In this document: piece by piece, positions 43,501 through 50,540 of the stretch
Layout of the letters: the number at the start of each line of letters is the position of its first letter
How positions within the stretch are numbered: the first letter of the stretch is position 1
From: Teichococcus wenyumeiae
GTDB lineage: Bacteria > Pseudomonadota > Alphaproteobacteria > Acetobacterales > Acetobacteraceae
Direction of reading: 5' to 3'
Assembly: GCF_003696345.1 (NCBI RefSeq)
Contig: NZ_RFLX01000002.1
Coordinates: 372,001-436,000 of the forward strand
Length of the DNA stretch: 64,000 nucleotides
Position numbers and translations under genes: made by a program
Notes under the pieces: model-generated
The model's input: only the letters and a program-made list of their open reading frames with translations
Databases searched by the model: none
Told to the model about the DNA's origin: nothing

Positions 43501-44893
43501 GACCTATTTCGGCGTGGACGTGGACCAGTTGCCCAAGGCGCGCCCGGACCTGGCGCGGCGGCTGCTGCAAGGCATCGCCCAGCGGCTGGCGGATGGCGCG
43601 CTGCACCCGCTGCCGCATGCCGTGCGCGGCCCGGCCGAGGTCGAGGCCGCCTTCCGCACGCTGCAGGCCAGTACGCAGATCGGCAAGCTGGTGCTGGTGC
43701 CGCCGCAGGGCGAGGCCGGCGCCACGCCCGCCGAATGGACGCCGCCCGAGGGCATCATCCTGGTGGTCGGCGGCACGCAGGGCTTCGGCTTCGAATGCGC
43801 CAAGTGGCTGGCGGCGCGGGGTGCCTCGCGGCTGGCGCTGCTGTCCCGCCGCGGCGGCACCGCGCCGGGGGCGGAGGCCGCCGTGCGGACCCTGGCCGCC
43901 CTGGGCGCCGCCGCCACCGTGCATGCCGCCGATGCCGCCGATGCCCGCGCCTTGCAGGCCGCGCTGGCGGAAATCCGCGCGGAAGGCCCGCCGCTGGTGG
44001 GCGTGGTGCAGGCCGCCGCCGTGTTCGACGACGGCGCCGCCAGCGCCATGGATGCCACCCGCTTCGCCCGCGTGCTGGCGCCGAAGCTGGATGCCGCGCT
44101 GAACTTGGACCGCCTGACGCGGCAGGACCCGGTGGCGCTGTTCCTGATGTTCTCCTCGGCCACCACGGCCATGGGCAATCCGGGGCAGGCCAATTACGTC
44201 GCCGCCAATGCGGCGCTGGAAGCCCTGGCGCGCCGCCGCCAGGCGGAAGGGCTGCCGGCGCTGGCGGTCGGCTGGGGTCCCATCGCCGATGCCGGCGTGC
44301 TGGCGGAGAATGCCTCCACCGCCGAGACCCTGGCCCGCCGCCTGGGCGTGGAGGCCATGACCGCCACCGAATCCCTGGACGCCCTGCCGGCCCTGCTGGC
44401 CAGCGGCGCCCCGGTGCTGTCGCTGGCGCGCATCGGCTGGCGGCAGGCCGGCATGGCCCTGCCGATCCTGGAGGAGCCGCTGTTCGACGCCGTGCGCGGC
44501 CAGCGGGAAGCCTCGACCGGCGGCGGCGACCTGCGCGCCCATCTGCTGACCCTGCCGCCCGAGGAAGCCCGCGCCCTGCTGCGCCAGGTGGTGCGGGAGG
44601 AAGCGGCGCGCATCCTGCGCCTGCCCGCCGAGGCCGTCCCCACCGATGCCCCCGTGGCCGGCATGGGGCTGGACAGCCTGGGCGGGCTGGAACTGCGCGG
44701 CGCGCTGGAACAACGCCTCGGCATGTCGGTGCCGCTGGCTTCCGTGACGGAGGACCTGACCGTGGACCTGCTCGCCCGCCGCCTGTCGGAAGGCCTTTCC
44801 GGCAACCGGGCGGAGGAGGATACCGTGGCCGATATCGTCGAGCAGTTCGAGCCCAGCCAGCGCATGACCCCGCCCGCCGAGGCCGCGGAATGA
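37511..44893 (+). CDS. Reducing type I polyketide synthase, single module, RkpA-like
   Basis: A 2460-residue, one-module reducing PKS without thioesterase. KS (about 34-460) has Cys204 in DTACSSS, His339 in EAHGTG and His377 in TNIGHLEP. AT (about 555-870) has Ser649 in GHSVGE and His757 in YAFHS; the Phe suggests malonyl-CoA. DH (about 925-1200) has His954 in ADHALGSEAVLP and Asp1124 in LDGALQ. A methyltransferase-like part (about 1375-1560) has the altered site VLEVGAQGG, lacking the usual GAGTG glycines. ER (about 1745-2065) has HGGAGALG. KR (about 2080-2330) has Tyr2229 in QANYVAAN and FDD at 2172-2174, the B-type mark. ACP (about 2345-2415) has Ser2389 in GLDSL. All reducing sites appear intact, so a saturated chain by iteration is inferred. 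The stop overlaps the oxoamine synthase start by ATGA, which supplies the missing release step. Rhizobial RkpA has a similar layout. Confidence 0.93.
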   Translation: MQDGKPTRGRRPRTSPAQSRPAAGPDQPQALAREPIAIVGAACRLPGAPDLAGLWRLVSSGTDAVGTLPADRFNQAAFFHPRKTEPGKSYSFAAGHLGEIAEFDAPAFGLSPREAMEMDPQQRLLLEVAHEAVEDAGWPASRLAGRPIAAFVGGSSTDYAELRLSDHAGADRYFMTGNTLSILSNRLTNVFDLRGAGQTVDTACSSSLVALHLAVQSLRAGQIEAALVGGVQLLLSPYAFTGFSRAGMLSVRGRCQAFDAAADGYVRGEGAGVVVLKPLSAALRDGDRVRGLILGTGTNAAGRTIGLSLPNREAQAALITQVLAETGRSAEDFAYFEAHGTGTQAGDPVETWAIGQALARGRSRPLPIGSIKTNIGHLEPASGIAGLLKAMLVLEHGALPPNLHFSSPNPNIDFAGLNLRVPTALEQVEIPPGALAGINSFGFGGTNATALLGAAPPFAPMPREKAKTPLPPLLLTAHSAAALKALARRWQDVLASPEATPALLRGAACFRDLHPHRLALRAASLPALATLAGEWANGAQPTGATAGSARALAEGPVAFVFSGNGAQFAGMAREAMAHNATFRAAVEEADAALAPLTGWSGAALLAEGVPAELLDGTDYAQPLLFLVQLGITAALAEQGLRPGLCLGHSVGEVAAACVAGILTVQQAARLVVARSRAQHLTRGQGRMAAIGASAEAAAPLLAEVGQDAAGWAPEVAAFNAPDAITVAGPAAPLEKLVALAKKKRLPAVLLGLDYAFHSAAMEPVRGSLMRELEGLKPAQGRLPFLSSVSGMLVPGPDLDATYWWRNLREPVRFQAAVQAAVDAGARLFIEIGPHPVLQSYLRDSLRAAEAEAPVLASLSKRDGAGDPFPAMLDRAFVHGADPRGAAIWAGPATRDGLPATPFDRQRHWHAATPESARLHDPALDHPLLGFRHGAEPARWSRALDSTLEPWLADHALGSEAVLPAAGMAEMALAAAARLWPEAPALELRDLQLLRTLPVAQDTAREVRFSLDPESGLFRLESRPRMSGEDWSLHARGQVAAATLAALPDTPLAASRGAEDPAALAVSGEQLQATARRFGLNYGPAFRPVREVRLAPGGETALVRLALPEEAPADEHFLLHPVRLDGALQGLLELMAHDRPDDGRAMVPVRFGRLVLRRGGTVAVRAELAVTHRGERSGRCAVVLRDGAGQVVARLEDAWMQAIRLGQRAPAAEAAFRVVERPALGAPPAEAAPVLAEALEAALARDAALELNEASLLLEGHVIASAHAALLAKAGAGAELPAAGLSPYARALLHALAEDGLAEATPTGWRLLPGDELPPATEIWRAVLAESPALAHELAWLALAAERLPAALDGQPQPESRPAPEAAGFARLAEVMAAAVARLAAAWPEAQPLRVLEVGAQGGPLTRALLAALEASGRQIRYTAVSAEARAAAVPPHGERVDFTFTTWDGAAALPGPVDLVVGMAAAARAQAGEALLPALAAALAPGGTLLLAEPLPGRASLFAFGQESGFWDGRGPGGAALPDAEGWQAALAAAPWNGAETRALSAAPWPALLLAARRDTQAQPAAAEAAKPLAFRLFADAATAPLAAALADALKAAGHTTWQANLSEATAQPPRALSGARLVVLAAPDAAGLPATLAQVTALAEAARGSATGFTLVAPGGETAPEAAAILGLGRVLANEMPELKPCRIGLAPGVEAARLLPELLNSVPEPEPELHLTPTARLVPRVVTGLAPATGPVGPARLAIRQPGQLGSLEWEAAPAPEPGPEDVVVRVRAAGLNFRDLMWAQGLLPEEALMDGFAGPTLGMEMAGLVESAPAGSGFAPGDRVFGFAPAAFATQARTRPEAIAPMPAGLDFAAAATVPVAFLTAVYALETCANIQPGETVLVHGGAGALGLAALQVALAAGARVAATAGSPAKRAFLRAAGAELVLDSRDPGFADQLRAVWPEGVDVVLNSLAGAAMERSLELTKPFGRFVELGKRDFFENTRVGLRPWRRNLTYFGVDVDQLPKARPDLARRLLQGIAQRLADGALHPLPHAVRGPAEVEAAFRTLQASTQIGKLVLVPPQGEAGATPAEWTPPEGIILVVGGTQGFGFECAKWLAARGASRLALLSRRGGTAPGAEAAVRTLAALGAAATVHAADAADARALQAALAEIRAEGPPLVGVVQAAAVFDDGAASAMDATRFARVLAPKLDAALNLDRLTRQDPVALFLMFSSATTAMGNPGQANYVAANAALEALARRRQAEGLPALAVGWGPIADAGVLAENASTAETLARRLGVEAMTATESLDALPALLASGAPVLSLARIGWRQAGMALPILEEPLFDAVRGQREASTGGGDLRAHLLTLPPEEARALLRQVVREEAARILRLPAEAVPTDAPVAGMGLDSLGGLELRGALEQRLGMSVPLASVTEDLTVDLLARRLSEGLSGNRAEEDTVADIVEQFEPSQRMTPPAEAAE

Positions 44894-46218
44894 GCGGCGG
44901 CCTTTCCGCCACCGCCCGCCTCGCCCTGCTCGCCCGCCTCTCCAAGCGGCGCAGCGCCGAGGATGCGGCGCCGCGCCCGGATGCGGGCTCCGCGCGGGAT
45001 TTCTCCACCCTGCCGGGCATGCGCGACTACGGCATGCTGCAAACGGCGCTGTCCTCGCTGGACCTGCCTTCGCCGCTGTTCCAGCGGCATGACGGGCTGG
45101 CGGGGGCGCATAGCCGCGTCGGCGGGCGGGATGTCGTCAACTTTGCTTCCTACAACTACCTCAACCTGAACGGCGACCCGCGCGTGCAGGCGGCGGCCAA
45201 GGCGGCGATCGACCGCTATGGCGTTTCCGTCTCCGGCGCCCGCATCACGGCGGGCGAGCGCGAATTGCACCAGGAGCTGGAAGCGGCCCTCGCCGAATGG
45301 CACGGCACGGAAGCGGCGCTGACCTTCGTCTCCGGCCATGCCACCAATGTCACCGTGATCGGCCACCTGATGGGCCCGCGCGACGTGGTGGTGCATGACG
45401 CCGCCATCCACAATTCCTGCACCGAGGGCGTGCGCCTCTCCGGCGCCCGCCGCCTCCCGTTCGCCCATAACGACATGGGTGCCGCCGAGAAGGAGATGGC
45501 CGCCTCCCGCCGGGGTGCCCAGCGCGCGCTGCTGCTGCTGGAAGGCCATTATTCCATGGATGGCGACAGCCCGGACCTCGCCCGCGCCGTCGCCATCGCC
45601 CGCCGCCACGATGCCTGGCTGATGGTGGACGAGGCGCATGGCCTGGGCGTGCTGGGCGCCACCGGGCGCGGCGTGGCGGAAGCCCAGGGCGTGGACCCCA
45701 CCGGCGTGGACCTGTGGATGGGCACACTGTCAAAAACCCTGTCGGGCTCGGGCGGCTATATCGCGGCGCGGCGGGACGTGATCGACTGGCTGCGCCACAC
45801 CGCGCCGGGCAGCGTCTATTCCGTGGGCCTCGCGCCGCCGCTGGCCGCCGCCGCGCTGGAATCGCTCCGCATCCTGCGCGCGGAGCCGGAGCGCGTGACG
45901 CGGCTGCAGGCCAATGGCCGCCGGCTGCGGGAACTGCTGCGGGCGCGCGGCTTCGACACCGGCTTCAGCCAGGGCTCGGCCATCGTGCCGGTCATCATCG
46001 GCTCCTCCATCCGCACGGCGCGGCTGGCCAATGCCATGCTGGCACGCGGCGTGGCGCTGCAGACCGTCACCTTCCCGGCGGTGCCGGAGCAATCGGCACG
46101 GCTGCGCTTCTTTGTCTGCGCCGACCATACGGAGGCCGACCTGCTGCGCGCCGCCGAAACCCTGGCCGAGGCTTCCGCCGGCCTCGGTGCCGTGGAGGCG
46201 CTGCCGGGCCTCGGCTGA
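44890..46218 (+). CDS. Alpha-oxoamine synthase (RkpG-like), PKS release enzyme
   Basis: 442-residue PLP enzyme of the family that includes 8-amino-7-oxononanoate synthase, serine palmitoyltransferase and Fum8. It joins an amino acid to an acyl thioester with decarboxylation to give an alpha-amino ketone. The N-terminal leader (about 70 residues) precedes NFASYNYLNLNGDPRV. The PLP-stacking His is in DAAIHNSCTEG, the Asp in VDEAHGLGVLG, and Lys282 in GTLSKTLSGSGG forms the Schiff base. DAAIHNS-type sites are common in PKS-linked members. It overlaps the PKS stop by 4 bases and has no biotin genes nearby, so bioF is unlikely; the amino acid used is not deducible. Confidence 0.9.
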   Translation: MSGGLSATARLALLARLSKRRSAEDAAPRPDAGSARDFSTLPGMRDYGMLQTALSSLDLPSPLFQRHDGLAGAHSRVGGRDVVNFASYNYLNLNGDPRVQAAAKAAIDRYGVSVSGARITAGERELHQELEAALAEWHGTEAALTFVSGHATNVTVIGHLMGPRDVVVHDAAIHNSCTEGVRLSGARRLPFAHNDMGAAEKEMAASRRGAQRALLLLEGHYSMDGDSPDLARAVAIARRHDAWLMVDEAHGLGVLGATGRGVAEAQGVDPTGVDLWMGTLSKTLSGSGGYIAARRDVIDWLRHTAPGSVYSVGLAPPLAAAALESLRILRAEPERVTRLQANGRRLRELLRARGFDTGFSQGSAIVPVIIGSSIRTARLANAMLARGVALQTVTFPAVPEQSARLRFFVCADHTEADLLRAAETLAEASAGLGAVEALPGLG

Positions 46219-47048
46219 TGCGCATCGCGCTCTTCACGCTGGACAGCGCCTTGAGCAGCGAGGCGGTGCTGGCGCTGGCCCGCGCGCGGCTGGGGGAGAT
46301 CGTGCTGATCGGCCGTTCCGACCCCTACCGCGCGGCGGCGGGCGGCATGACCGGGCAGTTGCGCCGGCACTGGCACCATTCCGGCTGGCGCATGCTGCCT
46401 TTCCTGCTGCTGGGCTATGCCATCCCGCAGGCCCTGGGGCGGCTGCGGCGCCTCCTGGGCGGTGGGGCGCTGACACGGCTGGCCCGCGCCCATGGCATCC
46501 CGCTGCTGGAGGTGCAGGACATCAATGCCGAACCCGCCCTGGCGGCGCTGCGGGCGGCGCGGCCGGACCTGATCCTCTCCTTCCATTTCGACCAGATCTT
46601 CGGCGAGGCCGCCCTGGCCACGGCACCGATGGGCGGGGTAAACCTGCACCCTTCCCTGCTGCCCCGCCACCGGGGGCCGCTGCCCACCTTCTGGGCGCTG
46701 CTGGACCAGCCGCAACACCCCCGCGCCACTCCCGCCACCGGCGTCACGCTGCACCGGCTGGCGGCGCGCATCGATGCCGGGGCCATCCTGGCGCAGCAGG
46801 CGGTGCCGCTGCCCCCCGGCACCAGCGCCGCCACCGCCGCGCGGCACCTGCACCGCCAGGGCGCCATCCTGGCCGGCATGGTGCTGGATGCCCTCGCCGC
46901 CGGCACGCCGCCGCCGGGGCAGCAGCCGGACATCCTGCCCTATTGCCCCTTCCCGCCCGCCGCGCTGTTGCGGGCAGCGGCACGGCGCGGGGTGCGGCTG
47001 GCGGGCTGGCGCGACCTCCTGGCCGCCTTCACCGTCCCGACCGGCTAA
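46218..47048 (+). CDS. Formyltransferase-family protein in the PKS/capsule unit
   Basis: 276 residues. A formyl-transferase N-terminal fold: GGVNLHPSLLPRHRGPLPTFWALLD holds the catalytic Asn and His, and the Asp is in RIDAGAIL, so the Asn-His-Asp triad of 10-formyl-THF-dependent enzymes is complete. The C-terminal part does not look like Met-tRNA formyltransferase, which makes fmt itself unlikely. N-formylation of an amino sugar or of the long-chain amine released by the oxoamine synthase are both possible. The start is coupled to the upstream gene by TGATG. It may correspond to the poorly understood RkpI position in rhizobia; that is a guess. Confidence 0.82.
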   Translation: MRIALFTLDSALSSEAVLALARARLGEIVLIGRSDPYRAAAGGMTGQLRRHWHHSGWRMLPFLLLGYAIPQALGRLRRLLGGGALTRLARAHGIPLLEVQDINAEPALAALRAARPDLILSFHFDQIFGEAALATAPMGGVNLHPSLLPRHRGPLPTFWALLDQPQHPRATPATGVTLHRLAARIDAGAILAQQAVPLPPGTSAATAARHLHRQGAILAGMVLDALAAGTPPPGQQPDILPYCPFPPAALLRAAARRGVRLAGWRDLLAAFTVPTG

Positions 47049-47099
47049 GGCGTCGCCGGGTTGACAGCGCCGGGCCAACCGGGTTTCCCAAACTTAACA

Positions 47100-48407
47100 A
47101 TGCCCCCCGGACATCACCCGCCGCGCAAGCGCTTCCTGTTCCTGCAAGGGCCCATCAGTCCTTTCTTCAGCGAGGTCGGTGCTGGGCTGCGGGCGCTGGG
47201 CCATGATGTCCACCGAATCAACCTGCATCTGGGCGACCGCCTGTTCTGGCATGGCCCCGGCGCGGTGGATTTCCATGGAACGGCGCAGGAATGGCCCGAT
47301 TTCGTCGGCCGCTTCCTGGATGAGAAGGGCATCACCCACCTGGTCCTGCTGGGCGAGCAACGGCCCTACCACAAGGCCGCCATCGCCGTCGCCGTCGCGC
47401 GGGATGTCGAGGTCGTCGTCACCGACCTCGGTTATATCCGTCCTGACTGGATTGTGATCGAGCGCGACGGGCTGAATGCCTGCTCCCGCTTCACGCGCGA
47501 TCCGGAGGCCATCATCCGCCTCGGCGCCTCCCTGCCGCCGCCGGACCTGGTGACGCGCCACCGCGACGACTTCCGCATCCAGGCGCTGTGGGACGTGGTC
47601 TACAACCTCGCCGGGCAGGTGCGCTGGCCGGTCTTCCGGCACTACCGGGGGCACCAGATCTACCACCCCATCCCCTTCTATGCCGGCATCGTCATGCGGC
47701 TGATGCGGCGCGGCCGGGACAACCGCAAGGCCGACCGCATCCTGCGCGACCTTTCCGGCAAGGGCCCGCTCTACCTGATGGCGCTGCAGATGGAGAACGA
47801 CTTCTCCATCCGCGCCTATTCCCGCTACACCGACATGGACACGCCGCTGCGCGAGGTGGCGCAGAGCTTCGCCGCCCATGCGCGGCCGGGCGCCCACCTG
47901 CTGGTCAAGGCGCATCCGCTGGACCCCGGGCTGAAGAACTGGGGGGGAAGGGTGCGGCAGATCGCGCAGGAGCACGGGCTGGAAGGCCGCCTGCATTACC
48001 TCGGCGGCGGCAACCTGGGCGCCATGGTGGAACAGGTGCAGGGCGTGGTCACGGTCAACAGCACCGTCGGCCTGCGCGCCATCCTGGGCCAGACCCCCAC
48101 CTTCGCGCTGGGGGAGGCGCTCTACCGCATCCCCGGCCTGGTCTTCTCCGGCACCCTGGACCAGTTCTGGACTGAGGCCCCGCCGCCCGACCCGGCGCTG
48201 CGCGAGGGCTTCCTGCGCTCGGTGGCGCATTCGCTGCACATCCGCGGCGTCTACCACGCGCCGGAAGGGCGGCGCGTGGCGGTGGAAGGCGCCATCCGCC
48301 GGCTGCACGAGGGCATCCTGAACCGCCCGGTGCCCGAGGCCCTGGACCCCGAGACCGAGGGCGCCACCGCCGGCTTCTGGCCGCCGCGCCCGAAGCGGGC
48401 CGGCTGA
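47100..48407 (+). CDS. KpsS/RkpJ-like capsule polysaccharide protein
   Basis: 435 residues from the ATG (an in-frame TTG 39 bases upstream is an alternative start). It resembles the capsule synthesis family of KpsS, which in E. coli adds the first Kdo residue to a lyso-phosphatidylglycerol anchor of group 2 capsules; RkpJ of rhizobia belongs here. Blocks: KRFLFLQGPISPFFSEVGAGLRALGHDVHRIN, LYLMALQMENDFSIRAYSRY, LLVKAHPLDPGLKNW, VVTVNSTVGLRAILGQTPTFALGEALYRIPGL. The two last are the family's signature. It closes the PKS unit and ties it to a surface polysaccharide. No kpsC, kpsT or kpsM lies in the window. Confidence 0.87.
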   Translation: MPPGHHPPRKRFLFLQGPISPFFSEVGAGLRALGHDVHRINLHLGDRLFWHGPGAVDFHGTAQEWPDFVGRFLDEKGITHLVLLGEQRPYHKAAIAVAVARDVEVVVTDLGYIRPDWIVIERDGLNACSRFTRDPEAIIRLGASLPPPDLVTRHRDDFRIQALWDVVYNLAGQVRWPVFRHYRGHQIYHPIPFYAGIVMRLMRRGRDNRKADRILRDLSGKGPLYLMALQMENDFSIRAYSRYTDMDTPLREVAQSFAAHARPGAHLLVKAHPLDPGLKNWGGRVRQIAQEHGLEGRLHYLGGGNLGAMVEQVQGVVTVNSTVGLRAILGQTPTFALGEALYRIPGLVFSGTLDQFWTEAPPPDPALREGFLRSVAHSLHIRGVYHAPEGRRVAVEGAIRRLHEGILNRPVPEALDPETEGATAGFWPPRPKRAG

Positions 48408-48428
48408 ACAGTCCGGCCACGCCCGCCC

Positions 48429-49055
48429 TCAGCGCCGCAACAGCTCCACCCGCCGCCGCCGCTCCCAGCCAGCCCGTTCCAGCTCCGGCCTCTCATGCTC
48501 CTCCCGCGGGTAGCCGAGGCAGAAATAGCCGATCAGCACCCAGCCCGCCGGCACCTCCAGCGCCGCCTTCACGGCCTCGGGCTCCAGAATCGAGACCCAG
48601 CCCAGCCCCAGCCCTTCCGCCCGCGCCACCAGCCAGAGGGTATGGGCGGCGAGCACCGCCGAATAGGCCGCCATCTCCGGCATGGTGGCGCGGCCCAGCC
48701 CATGCCCCTGGGCGGGCTCGGGCTCGGCGAAGATGGCCAGGTGGCAGGGCGCCTCGTCCAGCCCCGCCAGCTTCAGCCGGGCATAGAGCCCGGCGCGGCC
48801 GCCGTCCTGCCGCGCCAGGGCGGCGGCGTTGCAGGCGGCGAAGCTGGCGCGCACCGCCGCCCGCCGCGCCGGCGCCTCTACCAGCACGAAGCGCCAGGGC
48901 TGGCTGAGGCCCACCGAGGGGGCCAGCGCCGCCACCTCCAGCAGATCCTCCAGCAGCCCCTCCGGCAGCGGGTCCGGGCGGAAATGGCGCACGTCGCGCC
49001 GCCACCGGAAAAGGTCGCGCAACTGCTCGCGGAAGGCGGGGCTGAAATCCGGCAT
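48429..49055 (-). CDS. bluB: 5,6-Dimethylbenzimidazole synthase BluB
   Basis: Oxygen-dependent enzyme that breaks down reduced FMN to 5,6-dimethylbenzimidazole, the lower ligand of cobalamin. 208 residues with a nitroreductase-like fold. BluB-specific blocks are RRDVRHFRPDPLPEGLLEDLLEVAALAPSVGLSQPWRFV, GLGRATMPEMAAYSAVLAAHTLWLVARAEGLGLGWVSILEPE and YFCLGYPREEHERPELE. The MPDFSPAFRE start was chosen. It follows the P450 gene on the same strand with a 41-base gap; no other cobalamin genes are nearby. Confidence 0.93.
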   Translation of the reverse strand: MPDFSPAFREQLRDLFRWRRDVRHFRPDPLPEGLLEDLLEVAALAPSVGLSQPWRFVLVEAPARRAAVRASFAACNAAALARQDGGRAGLYARLKLAGLDEAPCHLAIFAEPEPAQGHGLGRATMPEMAAYSAVLAAHTLWLVARAEGLGLGWVSILEPEAVKAALEVPAGWVLIGYFCLGYPREEHERPELERAGWERRRRVELLRR

Positions 49056-49096
49056 GCGCCATTCTAGCGCCGCCGGGGCGGCGGCACGAAGCGCCC

Positions 49097-50482
49097 TCAG
49101 CCCCGCCGCGCCGCCACGGTCATCCGCAGGGGGCTGGACGGGCGCAGGGTGATGTCCACGCGCGGCGCCGGCGCCACCGCCTCGGCGCTGGTGAAGCGGA
49201 TCTCGCGCAGCAGCACGCCCAGGATCGCCACCGCCTCCAGCATCGCGAAGCCACCGCCGATGCACAGGCGTGGCCCGGCGCCGAAGGGCATGAAGGCATG
49301 GCGGTGCCGCGCCGCCACCTGCTCCGGGCCGAAGCGGTCGGGGTCGAAGACATGCGGCGCCTCCCACAGTGTCTCATGCCGGTGCACGGCATGGATCGGG
49401 ATGAACAGCGCGGTGTCCCGCCACAGCATGGTGCCGCCCAGGGCGAAGGGCTCCGCCACCCGCCGCGCCAGGATGGGCACCGGCGGGTAAAGGCGCATCG
49501 CCTCCTGGAACACCTGCTTCACGTAATCCAGCCGCGCCACATGCTCCGGCAGCACCGGGCTGCCGCCGGTCACGGCATCCACCTCCGCCACGGCGCGGCG
49601 GGCGATGGCGGGGTGGCGGCCCAGCAGGTCCAGCGTCCAGGCCAGGCCCAGCGCCGTGGTCTCGTGCCCCGCCGTCAGGAAGGTGACGAGGTTGTCGGTG
49701 ATCTGGGTGTCGTCCATGCGCTGCCCGGTCTCGGGGTCGCTGGCCTCCAGCAGCAGGTCGATCAGGTCGCCCCGTGCCGCGCCATCCGCCCGCCGGGCGG
49801 CCACCTGCGCCATCAGCCGGCCGCGCAGGTAACCCACCGCCCGCCGCCCCCGCCGCCGGCCCGGATAGGGCGCCCAGTCCGGCAGCCGCAGCAGGCTGGC
49901 GATATTGGCCCAGTGCGTCAGGCGCAGGTATTCGGTGATATCCGCCGCCGCGCGGTCCACGTCGATATGGGCGGGGCCGGAGAGCATGGTCTCGACAATG
50001 ACGTCGAAGGTGGCGCGCATGGTCTCCTGCTCGATGGCCACCGCCTGCCCCGGCGGCACCGCCCGCAGCCGCGCGGCGCTGCGCCGGGCCGCCTCCAGCA
50101 TGGCGGGCAGGAAGCTCTGCACCTGCGCCGGGCGGAAGATCGGCGCCAGCGCCCGGCGCTGCCAGCGCCAGTCGGCGCCCTCGGCGATCAGCAGCCCCTC
50201 CCCCAGCGCCGGGCCCAGGGGGCGGCGCACCGAATCGCCCTTGTCCAGCTTGTCGCCCTCTGTGACCAGCGCCTGGTGGATCAGCTCCGGCGCCATGACA
50301 TGCACGATGTTCCGGTGCAGCACGCGGCGGGCCAGGATCGGCTCGCGATAGACCTCGGGCGGCAGGGCCTCCAGCGGATTGCGCAGCACGGCGCGCAGCA
50401 CCCGCAGGCTCTGCCCCGCCAGGGCGCCGAATTGCGCCAGCCCTTCCAGGGGGTGTCTCGCGAAGGTGGAAGCTGTGGTCAT
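49097..50482 (-). CDS. Cytochrome P450
   Basis: 461 residues, soluble heme-thiolate monooxygenase. The I-helix AGHETTALGLAW, the K-helix EAMRLYPPVPILARR and the heme-binding FMPFGAGPRLCIGGG with Cys407 as ligand are present. The N-terminal region lacks a clear signal anchor. The family looks like CYP102/CYP4-type fatty-acid or terpenoid hydroxylases of bacteria, but no reductase or ferredoxin is adjacent, so the electron donor and substrate are unknown. It is divergent from a TetR gene, and two palindromes in the 58-base gap probably control it. Confidence 0.92.
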   Translation of the reverse strand: MTTASTFARHPLEGLAQFGALAGQSLRVLRAVLRNPLEALPPEVYREPILARRVLHRNIVHVMAPELIHQALVTEGDKLDKGDSVRRPLGPALGEGLLIAEGADWRWQRRALAPIFRPAQVQSFLPAMLEAARRSAARLRAVPPGQAVAIEQETMRATFDVIVETMLSGPAHIDVDRAAADITEYLRLTHWANIASLLRLPDWAPYPGRRRGRRAVGYLRGRLMAQVAARRADGAARGDLIDLLLEASDPETGQRMDDTQITDNLVTFLTAGHETTALGLAWTLDLLGRHPAIARRAVAEVDAVTGGSPVLPEHVARLDYVKQVFQEAMRLYPPVPILARRVAEPFALGGTMLWRDTALFIPIHAVHRHETLWEAPHVFDPDRFGPEQVAARHRHAFMPFGAGPRLCIGGGFAMLEAVAILGVLLREIRFTSAEAVAPAPRVDITLRPSSPLRMTVAARRG

Positions 50483-50497
50483 GCCGGCCGCCTCGTT

Positions 50498-50538
50498 TTA
50501 AGGTGTATACCTTAATCCGATATAAGGTGCGTACCTTA
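50498..50538. promoter_or_regulatory. Two tandem TetR operators between P450 and TetR genes
   Basis: TAAGGTGTATACCTTA (50499-50514; 50498-50515 if the flanking T/A is counted) and TAAGGTGCGTACCTTA (50523-50538) have the same 6-bp palindromic arms (TAAGGT...ACCTTA) and a 4-base centre. Centres are 24 bases apart. The second copy ends two bases before the TetR start, so the regulator probably represses itself and the divergent P450. Confidence 0.9.
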
Positions 50539-50540
50539 GA

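Noticed and set aside
40535-44713. Minus-strand open frame of 1392 codons across the PKS gene
   Set aside because: Stop-free by composition only; Gly/Arg/Gln-rich without motifs.
44890-46218. Reading the oxoamine synthase as biotin gene bioF
   Set aside because: No bioA, bioB or bioD nearby and it overlaps the PKS stop; family context favours polyketide release.
46218-47048. Reading the formyltransferase-fold protein as Met-tRNA formyltransferase
   Set aside because: It lacks the Fmt C-terminal domain pattern and is embedded in a lipid/capsule unit, not next to def.
47061-47066. TTGACA hexamer ahead of the KpsS-like gene as an internal promoter
   Set aside because: No acceptable -10 at 16-18 bases; the same bases can also be the TTG start codon in frame.
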